In this document: positions 11,222 to 22,108 of the stretch, piece by piece | Numbering within the stretch: position 1 is the first letter of the stretch | Layout of the letters: each line of letters starts with the position of its first letter | Assembly: GCA_025266875.1 (NCBI GenBank) | Contig: JALLLT010000057.1 | Span: 62,001 to 126,000 of the forward strand | Reading direction: 5' to 3' | DNA length: 64,000 bases | Source of the DNA: Fennellomyces sp. T-0311 | Taxonomy: Eukaryota > Mucoromycota > Mucoromycetes > Mucorales > Lichtheimiaceae | Translations under genes and position numbers: made by a program | Notes under the pieces: model-generated | What the model was told of the DNA's origin: nothing | The model's database searches: none | Seen by the model: the letters and a program-made list of their open reading frames with translations, nothing else

Positions 11222-12483
11222 CAGTCACACACAAAAAGTATTCAGACGATTTTCAAAACCAACCTTCCCAACCACGCTACACGATTCAAAAAACAAAGGA
11301 TGCATAATCAAAGAAAAAAATAAGATTGCCTAATAATGGGTGTGGCCACCTTGGGCATTAATCACAGCTTGACAGCGACATGGCATACTAGCAACGAGGC
11401 TTTCTGCAAGTTTAAGGCTTAGATTTCGCCATTCATTCTGGAGACAGACCTTTAGCTGTTCCTTATTTTTGATGTGGCGTCTTCGGCTCTGAATCCGCCT
11501 TTCAAGGGCCCACCAAACATGCTCGATCGGGTTCAGATCAGGACTTTGGGCTGGCCATGTGTCAAACCCTCTAATCTGCCATCTAGTCTTATACCAGGTC
11601 GTGTATGACCCTGTATGGCAGCTGGCACCATCCTCTTGAAAGATAAATTCACGTTCTGGATGATCATCGGACAGAGCGCGAAGAAACGGAAGGAGATTGT
11701 CTGACAAACAGTTGACATATGCATCCTGGTCCATGGCGCCATCCAAAATTACAAGAGGTCCGAAACCTCCTGCCCAGAAACAGCTCCAGATCATAACCGA
11801 ACCTTTGCCAAACTTTACTGTTGGCACAATATGATTCAGGTCGTACCGTTCGCCTTCGCGCCGAAGTACATGGGCCCCTCCATCATTGCCCCACACGGTA
11901 AATCGCGATTCATCAGACCAAATGACATTGCGCCGTTGATCCACTGTCCAGTTGGCACGTTCACAAGCCCAGTCCAGCCTCTTTTGCATGTGCGCCGTCG
12001 TAAGTGCAGGCTTACGTGCGGGAGAGTACGAACCAAACCCTAGTCTCCCCAAAGAGTTGATAATTGTGTTGCGGTGGACGTTGATACCAACTTGCTCTAA
12101 AGTGACCTGGTGTGCAGCATATGGCTTGAATGGATCAGCGCGTACAGACTTTACAAGCGCTCTTTGGCCTCTTTCACTGATGGTACATGGCCTTCCACTT
12201 CTCTTCTTGGGCAACGTTGTCCCTGTTTTCTCCCAACGATGAAAAATACTTGACACAGTTCCCTTGGGAATGCCAAGAGTGGTTGTGATGCCACCAAATG
12301 ATAGACCTTGCTCGCGTAAGCCGATGGTGCACTGGTCGTACTCTTGACTTTTTTCACGCCGTGTATTAGTTGTGTCGCTAGGTGGCATGGTGGTTTTACT
12401 GAGAAAGTTTGGGAAAAGAAAGGGTTTAAAAAAGATCTTGTGTCCAAATATGCAGTCGTCGGAATACTTTTTGTGTGTGACTG
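11222..12483. mobile_element. Complete Tc1-like element, TA target duplication
   Basis: Bounded by inverted repeats of about 28 bp starting CAGTCACACACAAAAAGTAT at each end, differing by one base over the visible arm, and flanked by TA at 11220-11221 and 12484-12485. At 1,262 bp it has the typical Tc1 size and contains a full-length transposase. Repeat copy A shows the corresponding sequence without the insertion. Confidence 0.93.
11330..12388 (-). CDS. Tc1-family transposase, intact
   Basis: 352 residues without introns or stops, the normal size for Tc1 transposases. The N-terminal third carries paired helix-turn-helix motifs separated by an AT-hook-like basic stretch (KKRSGRPCT). The catalytic triad is visible: IWSDESRF (first Asp), FQEDGASCHTG (second Asp) and SPDLNPIEHVWW (Glu, 34 residues after the second Asp as in DD34E). 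It cuts and pastes the surrounding element at TA sites. With intact termini this copy may be, or recently was, mobile. Many fungi carry such elements; activity is inferred only from intactness. Confidence 0.95.
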   Translation of the reverse strand: MPPSDTTNTRREKSQEYDQCTIGLREQGLSFGGITTTLGIPKGTVSSIFHRWEKTGTTLPKKRSGRPCTISERGQRALVKSVRADPFKPYAAHQVTLEQVGINVHRNTIINSLGRLGFGSYSPARKPALTTAHMQKRLDWACERANWTVDQRRNVIWSDESRFTVWGNDGGAHVLRREGERYDLNHIVPTVKFGKGSVMIWSCFWAGGFGPLVILDGAMDQDAYVNCLSDNLLPFLRALSDDHPEREFIFQEDGASCHTGSYTTWYKTRWQIRGFDTWPAQSPDLNPIEHVWWALERRIQSRRRHIKNKEQLKVCLQNEWRNLSLKLAESLVASMPCRCQAVINAQGGHTHY

Positions 12484-12485
12484 TA

Positions 12486-12683
12486 TAACAACGGTCTCAG
12501 TTAGATAGACGCTCGCAAAGAAAATAAATAGGCTTTGCGTTCGGGCACTGAGTCGCACTGTTATATAGGACCGTGCCTGTTTGGGCATCCACATTCACGC
12601 CACTTCCCTGATCCGATGCCTGAAAATGCCGGGCCAAGGCGGGTGGTCCACGGACCTGTCCACCCGTATTTAAGGCCCTAAAG
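12486..12683. repeat. Long direct repeat, copy B, right part
   Basis: Continues repeat copy B after the Tc1 insertion. It matches 9526-9742, including ATATAGGACCGTGCC and the terminal GGCCCTAA. The first bases after the TA (ACAAC) align with ACAAG in copy A. Confidence 0.85.
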
Positions 12684-12712
12684 CACCCTGACTTACTAAG
12701 TTCAGCTTATGA

Positions 12713-12720
12713 AAAACAAG
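12713..12720. repeat. MULE target-site duplication, left
   Basis: AAAACAAG, identical to 16618-16625, directly abutting the left terminus GGGTTTTACC of the MULE. Confidence 0.9.
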
Positions 12721-15700
12721 GGGTTTTACCTCGCGCACACCAAATTTTTACCTCGCGCACACCAAACCACCCAGTTACTTTAGTAAAATGTGCTGAGAAT
12801 AGAAATCACCTTGCGCACACCAACTCACCTTGCGTACACCAACTCACCTCGCGCACACCAAATCACCTTGCACACACCAAATCATCTCAAGCACACCAAA
12901 TCATCTCAAGCACACCAAATCACCTCGCGTACACATCAGATACATTTCGCATACCGAATATCTGATACACATCAGATATGCTGGAATGTAAAGCACCTTA
13001 TTGTCACTATGCGAGTATGACCTTAATTCGCTTTCGTATGTAGTACGCTGGTAAATATATGTGACGACAAGATATGTAAGATAATTATACGCTTCAGGGT
13101 AGAGTTGATTAGGATTTTTAACTAACACATGCGAAGTCAATGATTAACTTCGCAAACTCAGGTAATACAACACTTACTCGATTTCATAGAAATACTGTTC
13201 ACAAACAGCTTTCTCTCTGTGAAGGTACTTCCATGTTGCTTTATAGTGCCCTGGTATTTTCAAATCATCCCATGCTTTCTCGTGATATAGTGGAACTGAT
13301 GGCCATTTGATTGTGATAGCTGGGCGCATCGTAATCGAGTAGTAATGGTTGTTGACCAAATGTAGAATTATCGGTTGGGGCTTTGTTTTATCCTCCAAAG
13401 GCGTCAGTGGCAAATACAATTTAGGAGTATGCTGGAAAGGAGTTCCTGTGGCGAAGAAGGCGATCGGTGTACCTAGCGCATCTGCTGCTACTTGTCCCAT
13501 GGTGCTTGCATCAAACCAGAAGCTTATTGCGCAAGATGCTGTTCGCTTATGCGCAGTGTCTGGCGTGACGCCATACTCAAGCACTGACCGAAGCCCCTGG
13601 TATTCGTCTTCGGAATTCATACAGACATATTTTCGGTAAACATCTGCATTACCTATGACGAGAGTGAGCATTGCTTCCTTAATCTCAATATAGCGATCTT
13701 CGTCTTTAAGGTACTGCGCAGCAAGTGCGCGCCATCCGCACCAACCATCACCGTGTACTGTGATGGTGGCCGATACTGCATGTCGTGGTATGCTGCTATG
13801 TACCCAACTGAAGCAATAAGTAGGAACATGTTAAAGCTCGCTAGCAGGTATCACATTTTTCGTACTTACTATGGCACAGAAGTTGCTATTTCTTTTCTGT
13901 AGTTTCGCTTCTTTGGCCAGAGCTCTTCGACATCAGCTTCATCGCCTCTTCTCCGTTTCTTTTCGACGCCTGATGCAGTATACCCTCGATCGGCCTTGCT
14001 TTCCTGCACTTGTCCGATCTCCTTCTTTTCTTTCTCAAGAAGCTTTCGCTTCTCTTGTTGCTCGGAGACCTCAAATGCCGATGGTAGTCTTGCATTTTTA
14101 GTGCCCTTCGGTCTACCTTTGGTGACAGTGTGGACGGGATAGCGCAAGTCATCTACATCGATTGGCGTGAAAGTCTCGAGTGTGCACTTGAGAGCTGCAA
14201 TTAGATCTGCACGCTGCTGGCTATCACTTAAGCTCTTGTAGAGCATTGTAATGGAGTGCATGCTTTCAGCAAACTCTGTATCTACCGCTTCTTCAACAGC
14301 GTCAGAAAGCGGCAAAACGTCAACATTTTCTGTAAAGATCGGTAAGTAGAGCCAAAAATATGTTACGAGCTACTCGATATAAGTACCTGTTCTTGATTTT
14401 AATAGCCATCTGGTACCAATACAGCTTAAAGAGATAGTTTGAGATCGATCTGCTGGAAGTGTGTGCTGACATGGTAGAGAATAGTTAATGTTCCATGTAC
14501 AATCGCAACCTTCCTCAAGAGCTTTTTTCCGATCATCTTCGTCTAGTGCCCAGCTCTTATAAAGCTCTGCCTTTATACGGTGAATTGCAAAATGGCAAAC
14601 GGAGCCTTGTAGTGGCTGGAGAGCCTTACGCATGTCGTTGTCAAGATAGCCGTCTTCAGCTTTAAATGGTAAGAAGCTGAGGAGCTCCTTGTTGTAAATG
14701 TACTCCTCGGAAAAGTCCTTGGTTTTTTTTAAAAGCAATGTTAGCAGCAAAGTCATAAAAATACTACGCGACATCATACATTTTTTGTCAAATATATGTG
14801 AATTCCCTTGAAGAGTTTGAGTAATCGACCAGGTGTACTCAGCACTTGTTTAATTCCCCAGTGTGCACCTTCAATTCGCTGCGTAGTACGGGCACCAAGG
14901 TGGACATGTTTTTCTGTCCATGCACCGGCCCAACGGTCTTTATAAGCTTCCATGCTATTTTCATTTATATGTATTAGATTCATTGGTGCGCAAAATACTG
15001 TTTGTTATTTACCCGTCGATATACTTGGTTAACTCTTTGAACCTTTTGTTTCCGATAATCAACCTTCTGAACGTAGCAATAGCGTCATCGAAATCTTGAG
15101 TGGAACGTCCCCATATCATGTTATCGACGGCACCAAGGATCTCTACATAGTCTTCGGAATCGCGTGTAAAGCCCTTGGAGAGATGGGTTTCAAAGTTTTT
15201 TTTAATGTGCCATGCACATAACGTATGAGGAGTGTCCGGGTACACTGCACGTAGAGCTGCACCTAGAGCCTTGTCATCGTCAGTGACAAAGATGCCTGGG
15301 TTGATCGCGCCATTATCGAAAACGACAGACTTTAGCTGTCTCAGCAACCATTCGTAGGACGCCTCTTTTTCGTTTGAAATTAAGACCGAACCAATGTAAA
15401 ATGATCGAAGCGACTTGGACGATTGGTTGGACGCGAGGTTATCGATACCGACAATGTTGACCAAAGGCATTTTGTTCGTCACAGTTTTGTAGGTCGCATC
15501 GAGAACAATGACCTCACTAAACCGTCTGGCCCGCTCAATACTTTTCTTGTGCGTCACAAAAAGCTTGTCGATCGTATCTTCGGTTTTGCTGTAACGCAAT
15601 AGATACCCATGGCTTTTAAGATAGTCATGAAGAGTACGTGCTTCAGACTGCTTCATCGCTCGTGCCACCTCTTCCCTGATTTTATACACATCTTTGGGTA

Positions 15701-16617
15701 TCTGTGTCTGCTCACCATTCGCTCCGGCCGTTTGGTGCAAGATCTGAGCAGGTGTGAGCATGTTTTCAGACATTTCGATAATCTCAGCCCTTTTCTCTGG
15801 ATCATCGTTCCGGTATTCGTGGTAGACCAGCGTACTGGTCGCCATAGGATGGGAATGCTCAGAACATTTAAGGGTTGCCCTCCAAAGACCGTCGGATTTC
15901 TTTTGGGATGCATAAACTAGCCAGGGACAGCCGATTTTCTTAGAGGGACGAATGGGGTTCTTTTTCACAACTCCATTGCTGCACTTATGAGACCCTTCTT
16001 TGACACCCTAATTATGTAATAGTAAGTAACAAAAGTCACGTTGACTTGTATACATAATATAGTATAATAAATATGTCAACCTCCTCGAGCACTTCTGTAT
16101 CGTCATTACATGCTGTATCGCCAATTTTGTTTTCACCGCCATTCTACAGACACAGATTCACATATAAATGGGCGGCTTTATAGATATCTTTATTTTTCGT
16201 AACTACCATTTTCTTGACTTCATACGATTCTTTCTCATCATTCCCGGCTCCCAACTGTTTTTTAGTGCGGTGACCACGAGCCTCACCACCATGACCACAA
16301 ATAAAATTCGTTTTCACCGTGCCTTGGTTAGGGTTCATGTTGCTTGCACCAATTTTTACAGTAAAGCCTCCCTCTTTAGCCACTGCCTTAAGGTCCGCGT
16401 AAAGTTGCTCCCGGTTCAAGTAAGTTTTTTTGGTAATGGACTCCATTAATGACATTTTGATCTGATGATCTTAAGCAAAAAACTTTTGACAGAATTTGGT
16501 GTGCGCGAGACGATTTGGTGTGGGCAAGGTGATTTCTATTCTCAGCACATTTTACTAAAGTGACTGGGTGGTTTGGTGTGCGCGAGGTAAAAATTTGGTG
16601 TGCGCGAGGTAAAACCC
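12721..16617. mobile_element. Complete MULE with long TIRs and 8-bp TSD
   Basis: Terminal inverted repeats start GGGTTTTACCTCGCGCACAC and extend about 100 bp with only a few differences (for example GTTACTTT against GTCACTTT), including a shared TTTAGTAAAATGTGCTGAG block. Inward of this both ends carry subterminal tandem units built on ACACCAAATCACC, about six on the left and two on the right. The 3,897-bp element is flanked by a perfect AAAACAAG duplication. It encodes one multi-exon protein on the minus strand. It is inserted between the repeat B end and a LINE fragment. The terminal identity and perfect duplication point to a recent insertion. Confidence 0.93.
13174..16455 (-). CDS. MULE transposase with FAR1-like, SWIM and C-terminal OTU protease domains
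   Basis: Order from the N-terminus: FAR1-type zinc domain (16455-16144; continues with CPWLVYA after an intron ending near 16010); MULE catalytic domain (15968-15009) with VLDATYKT, FVTDDDKAL and LCAWHIKKN; a THFG-like block reading HLGARTTQRIEGAHWGIK (near 14890); SWIM zinc finger CDCTWNINYSLPCQH (near 14500); GRPKGTKN linker (near 14120); and an OTU-like cysteine protease (13870-13174). The OTU core reads VHGDGWCGWRALA, with a matching distal NNHYYSIT for the histidine. Introns (about six, GT...AG) join cleanly; the one before the OTU domain restores PYWVHSSIPRH. I found no frameshift or stop. The transposase moves the element; the OTU domain probably cleaves ubiquitin-like conjugates, but its role in transposition is not known to me. 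Confidence 0.88.
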
Positions 16618-16625
16618 AAAACAAG
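16618..16625. repeat. MULE target-site duplication, right
   Basis: AAAACAAG directly follows the MULE terminus GGTAAAACCC and equals 12713-12720. Confidence 0.9.
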
Positions 16626-16806
16626 TATTAAATGGCAGCTCTCTGGCAGCTCCTCCACTGCGTTCAACTCCTTGTACAGGTTTTCAATGATTGCAACCTT
16701 GGAACGTTACTGGGATCACAGTCCCAATGATTAATCATTTGGACTGCCATGGCCGAGACACTGTCAAGTATACGTAACATAAATCAACAAAGTTGCTAGT
16801 TTTCTG

Positions 16807-18170
16807 TACCTTGGGCTTCCATTCACATACCAAGTTATCGACTTGAAGCAGCTCGTAAACCAGCGTATATCGAAAGCGACAGGTAGTATGACCTTGCTTC
16901 GTCAAATTGGGACACACCAATATGGCATTGGGCTCGGGCCAACGTTGTGCACATACCGACCTTTTGTCCGCCCAGTCCTCGAAGACGGCCTCGCAATTGC
17001 AACACTCTTGATGAAGCAATTAGACAAGCTCAGACAAGCACAGAGGGGATGTATGTCGTATTCCCGATATACACCATCATCCATGGTTACATGCTATTCC
17101 TTAGTCCTTGTTTATATCCGTTGTTATTGCGACATCAACAACCGTACAGTTATCGATTGCCTTATTTGCTTGCGTGTGCAACCTTGATCCGGCTTTACTG
17201 ATCATGCAGGGCAACTCCTTTAACTAAGGCTCTGTATGACCTTCGGCCTCATTAACATTAGATGGCAAGGTCATTAGAGACTCGGCTATAACATGGATCT
17301 TTGGACTATTAGACAAAAGTATTCATCTTGTCCGTCCGGACTTATCATCATTAGAAATAGAGAGTAGTTTTCCTCAATAAAACATGATCTTGTTTTCCGG
17401 CCTCGTCATTCGAAAGCCTTTCTCGTTAAGCGATACACAATGTATCAAGATGAATAGAAACCGGACCAAGCCAACACATTCCCCAACTACTGTTCCTATG
17501 GTTATGGCGGTCTTGTCATCAATGCATATACGGACACGTACACTTCAGCTCAAGTGTAGTATTCGCCTCCAATCGCTACCACCATCGACCATGGTTCGCA
17601 CGGTCGAACTATCAACTCTATCGAAAGGCAAGTCCTGCGACCGACAATGGCTACAATTGACAACAAGCAACGCGACCAATAAAAGACTCAAAAAGCTGTA
17701 GAGTGAGCCAACCTCCCAAAGTACCTTGTTCAAGCAGCGAATGAAGAGCTTGAAGCAAAAGTCAAAGGCTCCAAAACAGTACGCTGATCATGACGGACAA
17801 GAACAGCTGAACCAATGCTGTACCTCGAATCAACAACGAAGGATCGTCATCGGCTAATCAACTCAAGGCTAGGCTGGCTTTCACCGACGCACAACCCACC
17901 AGACTGTCCCTGTGGATAAATCAAGGCCAAGTGTGAACACTTTGTTACTTGCCAGCTTGTGGATACGCAAACGCAAGAACTAAAAGACACATTCGGAAAT
18001 ATACCAGAGCTGGACGCTGACACACATCCCATCGACTATATCATGAACTGCCTCCTGCGCGGAGATGTCGGTCTTACCCACTGCAAATGGGAGAAATTTT
18101 GACCAGCACTGCTACGAGTTCTGCACGAGATTGACAATATGATCCACCCGAACGACGAAAGCAATTAAGA
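16807..18170 (+). pseudogene. LINE-type reverse transcriptase, 3' fragment, split by a solo LTR
   Basis: The first part (16807-17053) reads YLGLPFTYQ, RISKATGSM and FVRPVLEDGLAIAT, the typical segment after the reverse-transcriptase active site. The frame is cut at 17053 by an LTR and resumes after 17444. The distal part (about 17825-18150) reads RLINSRLGWL, DCPCG, KCEHFVTCQ, the C-terminal Cys/His zinc motif of such elements. In-frame TAA and TGA codons interrupt it. The catalytic part of the reverse transcriptase is absent, so this is a dead 3' end, as expected for LINEs that truncate on the 5' side. Confidence 0.75.
17054..17439. mobile_element. Solo LTR, copy 1, 5-bp target duplication ATGTA
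   Basis: 386 bp starting TGTCGTATTC and ending GATACACA, flanked by ATGTA at 17049-17053 and 17440-17444. It contains a polyadenylation-like AATAAAA near its 3' third. About 394 bp at 41091-41484 are a second copy of the same family. It interrupts the LINE reading frame, so it inserted after the LINE. No internal retrotransposon genes are present, which fits LTR-LTR recombination. Confidence 0.92.
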
Positions 18171-18785
18171 CCTATCCAATTCCCCTGAAAGGACTCACAC
18201 ATGACACAAATGATCGTGCATATCTCTTAGTTTGTATGACAGGCTCATTCCCGGTATCCACCATTTCTTACCATACAGACCTTCTTTTTTCGCCATTATG
18301 GTATTTTTACAAGCACGGCTCATCCAAACTTTTATAATATTTAAGTAACACATACGTACGGCAAGAGAGAAACCTTTTACCTATAGGAGCAGGTCTAACA
18401 ACTCTCAGAAATGAATAATAACTTTTTGAAGTAACCTTTTGGACCTTGACCGCTCTACTCAATGTATCTACGCCAGTGATCGTCGAAGGATTACACGTTG
18501 TCAGTCTGAAATGTGTGAGAGTACTTTTCGCAATATGATCAGTATGACGACATGACTTCCCGGTACAGGTATTGATTATATCGCATCAATTTACCATAGA
18601 CATGCATAATTGTCATTTGTCGGTATATGAATTAGTCGGGACGTTACGGGGCCATCAGTTATGGAGACAAGAATCATTTGACAAATGCACCGTCAGAAAC
18701 AGAAGCAATGTTCAAAGCTGTTAGATACTAAACAAATCCAATATCGAAAAAACGCGATAACGCCAACTCAAGATGACCACCCACC
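18171..18785. other. Non-coding stretch, nothing recognised
   Basis: AT-rich, many stops in all frames, no clear repeat structure or RNA gene seen. Confidence 0.4.
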
Positions 18786-19811
18786 GAATCAAAGTAGATG
18801 AATGTCATTTGCAAGGCGCTCTCTACTACTGTAAATAGTTTAGCAGACAGCTGGATAGATATTGTAGCTTTCACATTGAAGTCTACACCTCACAGCATTT
18901 ATCTACCACGGCGAAGATGGGCCCTTCATTATCTGAGTCGCTTTATTATTTCTGCTTTCACACCCACCAATCCAGGCAGTGGGAGATACTTTACGATCGT
19001 AGGTTTCCGTACTAGTTTCCGGTGAAGAGGCTCTACAAACGATGTTGACAGCACTGAAAAAATTGTGCAAAACCCCTCACGGAACACGAGGTGTATAAAA
19101 CGGGTGGTATTACACGAAGTATACTGAAGGATGATATCGATGGTTAACTGAGAAACAATAATGAATGCGATGCCAAAATAGTACTATTGTTGGAAGCTTC
19201 TGACGCATATGACACGGGAAAAGAAATCGAAAAGCGGATGCAACCATCATAAAGCGACATTTGCTTTTCTGTCCATGCTCAAATACTTTTGCCGACGAAT
19301 ACAACATGCCATGGTATGAATAACTCGTTAAAATGAAGTTCAACCTTTTATAGACATATGGCATTTAAAAGGCACAGCATAAAGAGTGACATGATACTAA
19401 CTTTCATACAGAGAAAGTGACCTGTCTTTGGTCGTTTAATACCCCATCCTGAAGGTTATGCGTACGCCATAGAACGAAATTGGACGATTATGCATTGTGA
19501 GACGCGGTACTGCGAGCTATTTATTCCTACCACACTTAAGTGACTGGAAGGAAGTGCATTGGTTTCGAGAGCATGAAGGAATTCGAAACGTCTTCTTAAT
19601 CGATACCGTCCCAATTGTTAGAAAATGCCTCTACAGAAGAACGAAGATGCACCAGGAGCATTACTTCCAAGCCAATAAACGCTGGCTCAGCGAGTTTCCT
19701 GAGGACCACTTGCGAAGCACCGTTGTGGACTTCACTGTCATGGTGCGAACAATTGTCAGACACATCTCTGGCGTATGCTCTGAGGCCGGCGTAGCTGAAC
19801 GCAGTGGTTAA
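18786..19811 (+). pseudogene. Degenerate coding remnant of unknown family
   Basis: Coding-like pieces on the plus strand change frame and hit stops: around 18800-19010 a segment containing HLQGALYYC, around 19440-19540 one reading PHPEGYAYAIERNWTIMHC, and from 19497 to 19811 a clean 104-codon frame with LSDWKEVHWFREHEGIRN and NVFLIDTVPIVR. The pieces look like one gene after decay, since the second and third overlap with a frameshift near 19545. I do not recognise the family; a mobile gene or a host gene copy are both possible. Confidence 0.45.
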
Positions 19812-20235
19812 TTATTACAAATGTCTGCTGCATACTTATACATTGCGACCTACCACCGAGGTATCAAGGATGGAGGTGCCTACGCACTCACTATAAGTAC
19901 GTTTATTGGTTTTGTAAGGAAAAACCACGTATATATGATATATCCAAGAAAGGAAGTTTGTCTAGACCCATAATGGGCGGCCGGCCAATCCAGATGGACG
20001 GTCTCATGCATTGTTGAGAAAAAGAGACAAAGTAGAGCATAAACAACGTTGACGGGGTGGTCAGTGCTGCTAGCGCAATAAAACATTCGGAACCAATGTT
20101 TTTAAAATCTCAGCAGTTTTTTTACTGCAGTTTCCAGTGGCTCATGTAACACAAACACAGAACGTTCTTTATAATTTGTTGGCTACAGCACAAACAGGGG
20201 AAAAGGTAATACAGTGGTCTCTCTCCCTCCCCCTC
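19812..20235. other. Upstream region of the mannosyltransferase gene
   Basis: No gene seen. Pyrimidine-rich TCTCTCTCCCTCCCCCTC directly precedes the proposed start at 20236. Confidence 0.4.
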
Positions 20236-22028
20236 ATGCTGCCCAAATCTCGGTTATTAAGATTGGTGCCGTTAATCTTGTTGATTGGTTGCGCCTTTCT
20301 TCTCTTTACGTTACAACTCACACCAAAGCTAAACAGCGGTGATCGAGTTTCGGCATCAAACGCTCAGGCACAGCAAGATGATCTCGATAACCAGCGATTA
20401 GAGAAAAGTCGCCAGGCTTTGGGTAGGCGTGTAGTTATTGAGCCAGGTAGAAACAGAGAAAGCATTTACAATTGGTTTTTTGGTATATTAACTGATTATC
20501 CTAAAAGTGGTATCTGCGTCTGACGAAGGGATGCGTCACCTTGGATACACGCATGATATTGCCGTGCCAACCCCATTGCCGCCATGGAAAGGTATGCACA
20601 CATCACTCGTGTAATTTGATAAGCTGATGGCCATTTGCTCAGAGCAAGATATCCAATTTTTAACATCGGCACTTGGACAATCGTTACAAACAAAGCTGTT
20701 GACAACTCCTGAATCCATGCCAGATTTCGCAAGTCTAACGGCACAGCAACGGATATTCAAGGTGCTGTTTCAATACCTTGATTCAATTATCGCAGAAGGA
20801 GAAATCGATGTCGAAAACCATCCGGATTACAAAGATACTTGGGAGTTTTATTTGCGGTTGGAAAAAACACTTTACCCATGGCTCCAGCCGTACTATCAAA
20901 ATGCGTTCCACTTGACCAACAGCACCGATGGCCGAGGCATTGTGATCTGTATCGGCAACCATCAATTCCAGTACGCAGCTACAACCATTCGCGCCATCCG
21001 CCAAGTGCTGAAGTCCAAGCTGCCTATCGAAGTGTTTTACATTCGCGAGAACGACCTGAGCCCGGCTCGGCGGCTGTATCTGGAAACTGAATTCGCAGAT
21101 GTCACGACTCACCAAGTTATTTCTCGGATTAATGATTGGCATACTCGCTTTGGAGGCTGGGCACTCAAACCTTATGCTGTTTTGGCAAGCTCATTCAGTG
21201 AAGTCATATTGATGGATGCGGACGTATACTTTTTCAAAAAGCCCGACATGCTCTTTGATGATGCGGGCTATCGCAAGACGGGCACGCTCTTTTTCTATGA
21301 TCGAACACTCTTTCCTGGCTGGGAAACGGGCCGCAATTGGTTATCTTCGTTCTTGCCAACCAAGAGTTCGTTGGTGGAACATACGCGGTGGTGGCACTTT
21401 ACGTCGGCGCATGAGCAGGAATCCGGCGTTGTGGTCATCAACAAGAAACGATCACTGCTGGGACTCATGGCAACGTGCAAGATGAACGATAAACGCGAAC
21501 GTGATCAAGTAACGTACAAACACGTGCACGGTGACAAGGAGGTAAGGCGATATTTTTTGGTGGCGTAATGTGTGTGTGATAATAACTGAATTGGATCAGA
21601 CGTTCTGGATCGGCTTTGAAGTGATGCAAACACCATACTCGTTTATCAAGTCGTACGGAGGGGTGATTGGCGGTTTGGGCGATGCGGGTGATGCAACGAC
21701 GGTGTGTGGCAACCAACTGCACTTTGGTGTGGATCGACAGCCGCTGTGGTGGAACGGAGGCCTGCTGCGGGATAAGAATAAATGGCCGGATCGTTATCTC
21801 AAGTTCACGCACTATGCCGAAGGTCATGACTGGGAGTTTGAAACTTCTTGCATCAAGGAAAAGGACAGGATCCGTGAGTTTACGGCCGAGGAGCAAAAGA
21901 TCGCAGCCCAGTTCGTTGCGCTGGATCGGGAACGGATATTGGACGAGGAGCGTATTCAGAAGGGACTTTGGAAGCCAACGATTGTGCCCAAAACGCAGCC
22001 CGTGGATGCACTCGAGGCTGATGCTTAG
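20236..22028 (+). CDS. MNN1-family (GT71) mannosyltransferase
   Basis: Predicted exons 20236-20446, 20508-20591, 20643-21541 and 21600-22028 give 540 residues in one frame. The N-terminus is a short basic tail and a single membrane anchor (LVPLILLIGCAFLLFTL), typical of Golgi type II proteins. The luminal domain holds DGRGIVICIGN, a DXD-type metal site LMDADVYFF, GWALKPYAVL, and a later CGNQLHFG block, all features of alpha-1,3-mannosyltransferases of the MNN1 group, which add mannose to N- and O-glycans from GDP-mannose. The start at 20236 was chosen because it opens directly before the anchor. The first intron (61 nt) is the least certain: it is needed to join the anchor region to VVSASDEGMRHLG. 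Confidence 0.85.
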
Positions 22029-22108
22029 GGTTGTATACAGGCCGTCTTTCTTGTATGTAGTAGAAATTATATATATATAAAGCATCGCGCATTTTTATTC
22101 AAGTCAGC

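Noticed and set aside
12790..12935. Short regular repeats that resemble a CRISPR array
   Set aside because: Units have no unique spacers, recur inverted at the other end of the MULE, and are subterminal repeats of that element. The organism is a eukaryote.
16735..17019. Minus-strand open frame of 94 codons with several cysteines
   Set aside because: The plus strand of the same region reads as the conserved C-terminal part of a LINE reverse transcriptase (YLGLPF, FVRPVLEDGLA), so the minus frame is a shadow.
12713..18170. MULE and LINE fragment as one composite element
   Set aside because: The MULE has its own inverted ends and a perfect target duplication, so the LINE fragment is neighbouring DNA.
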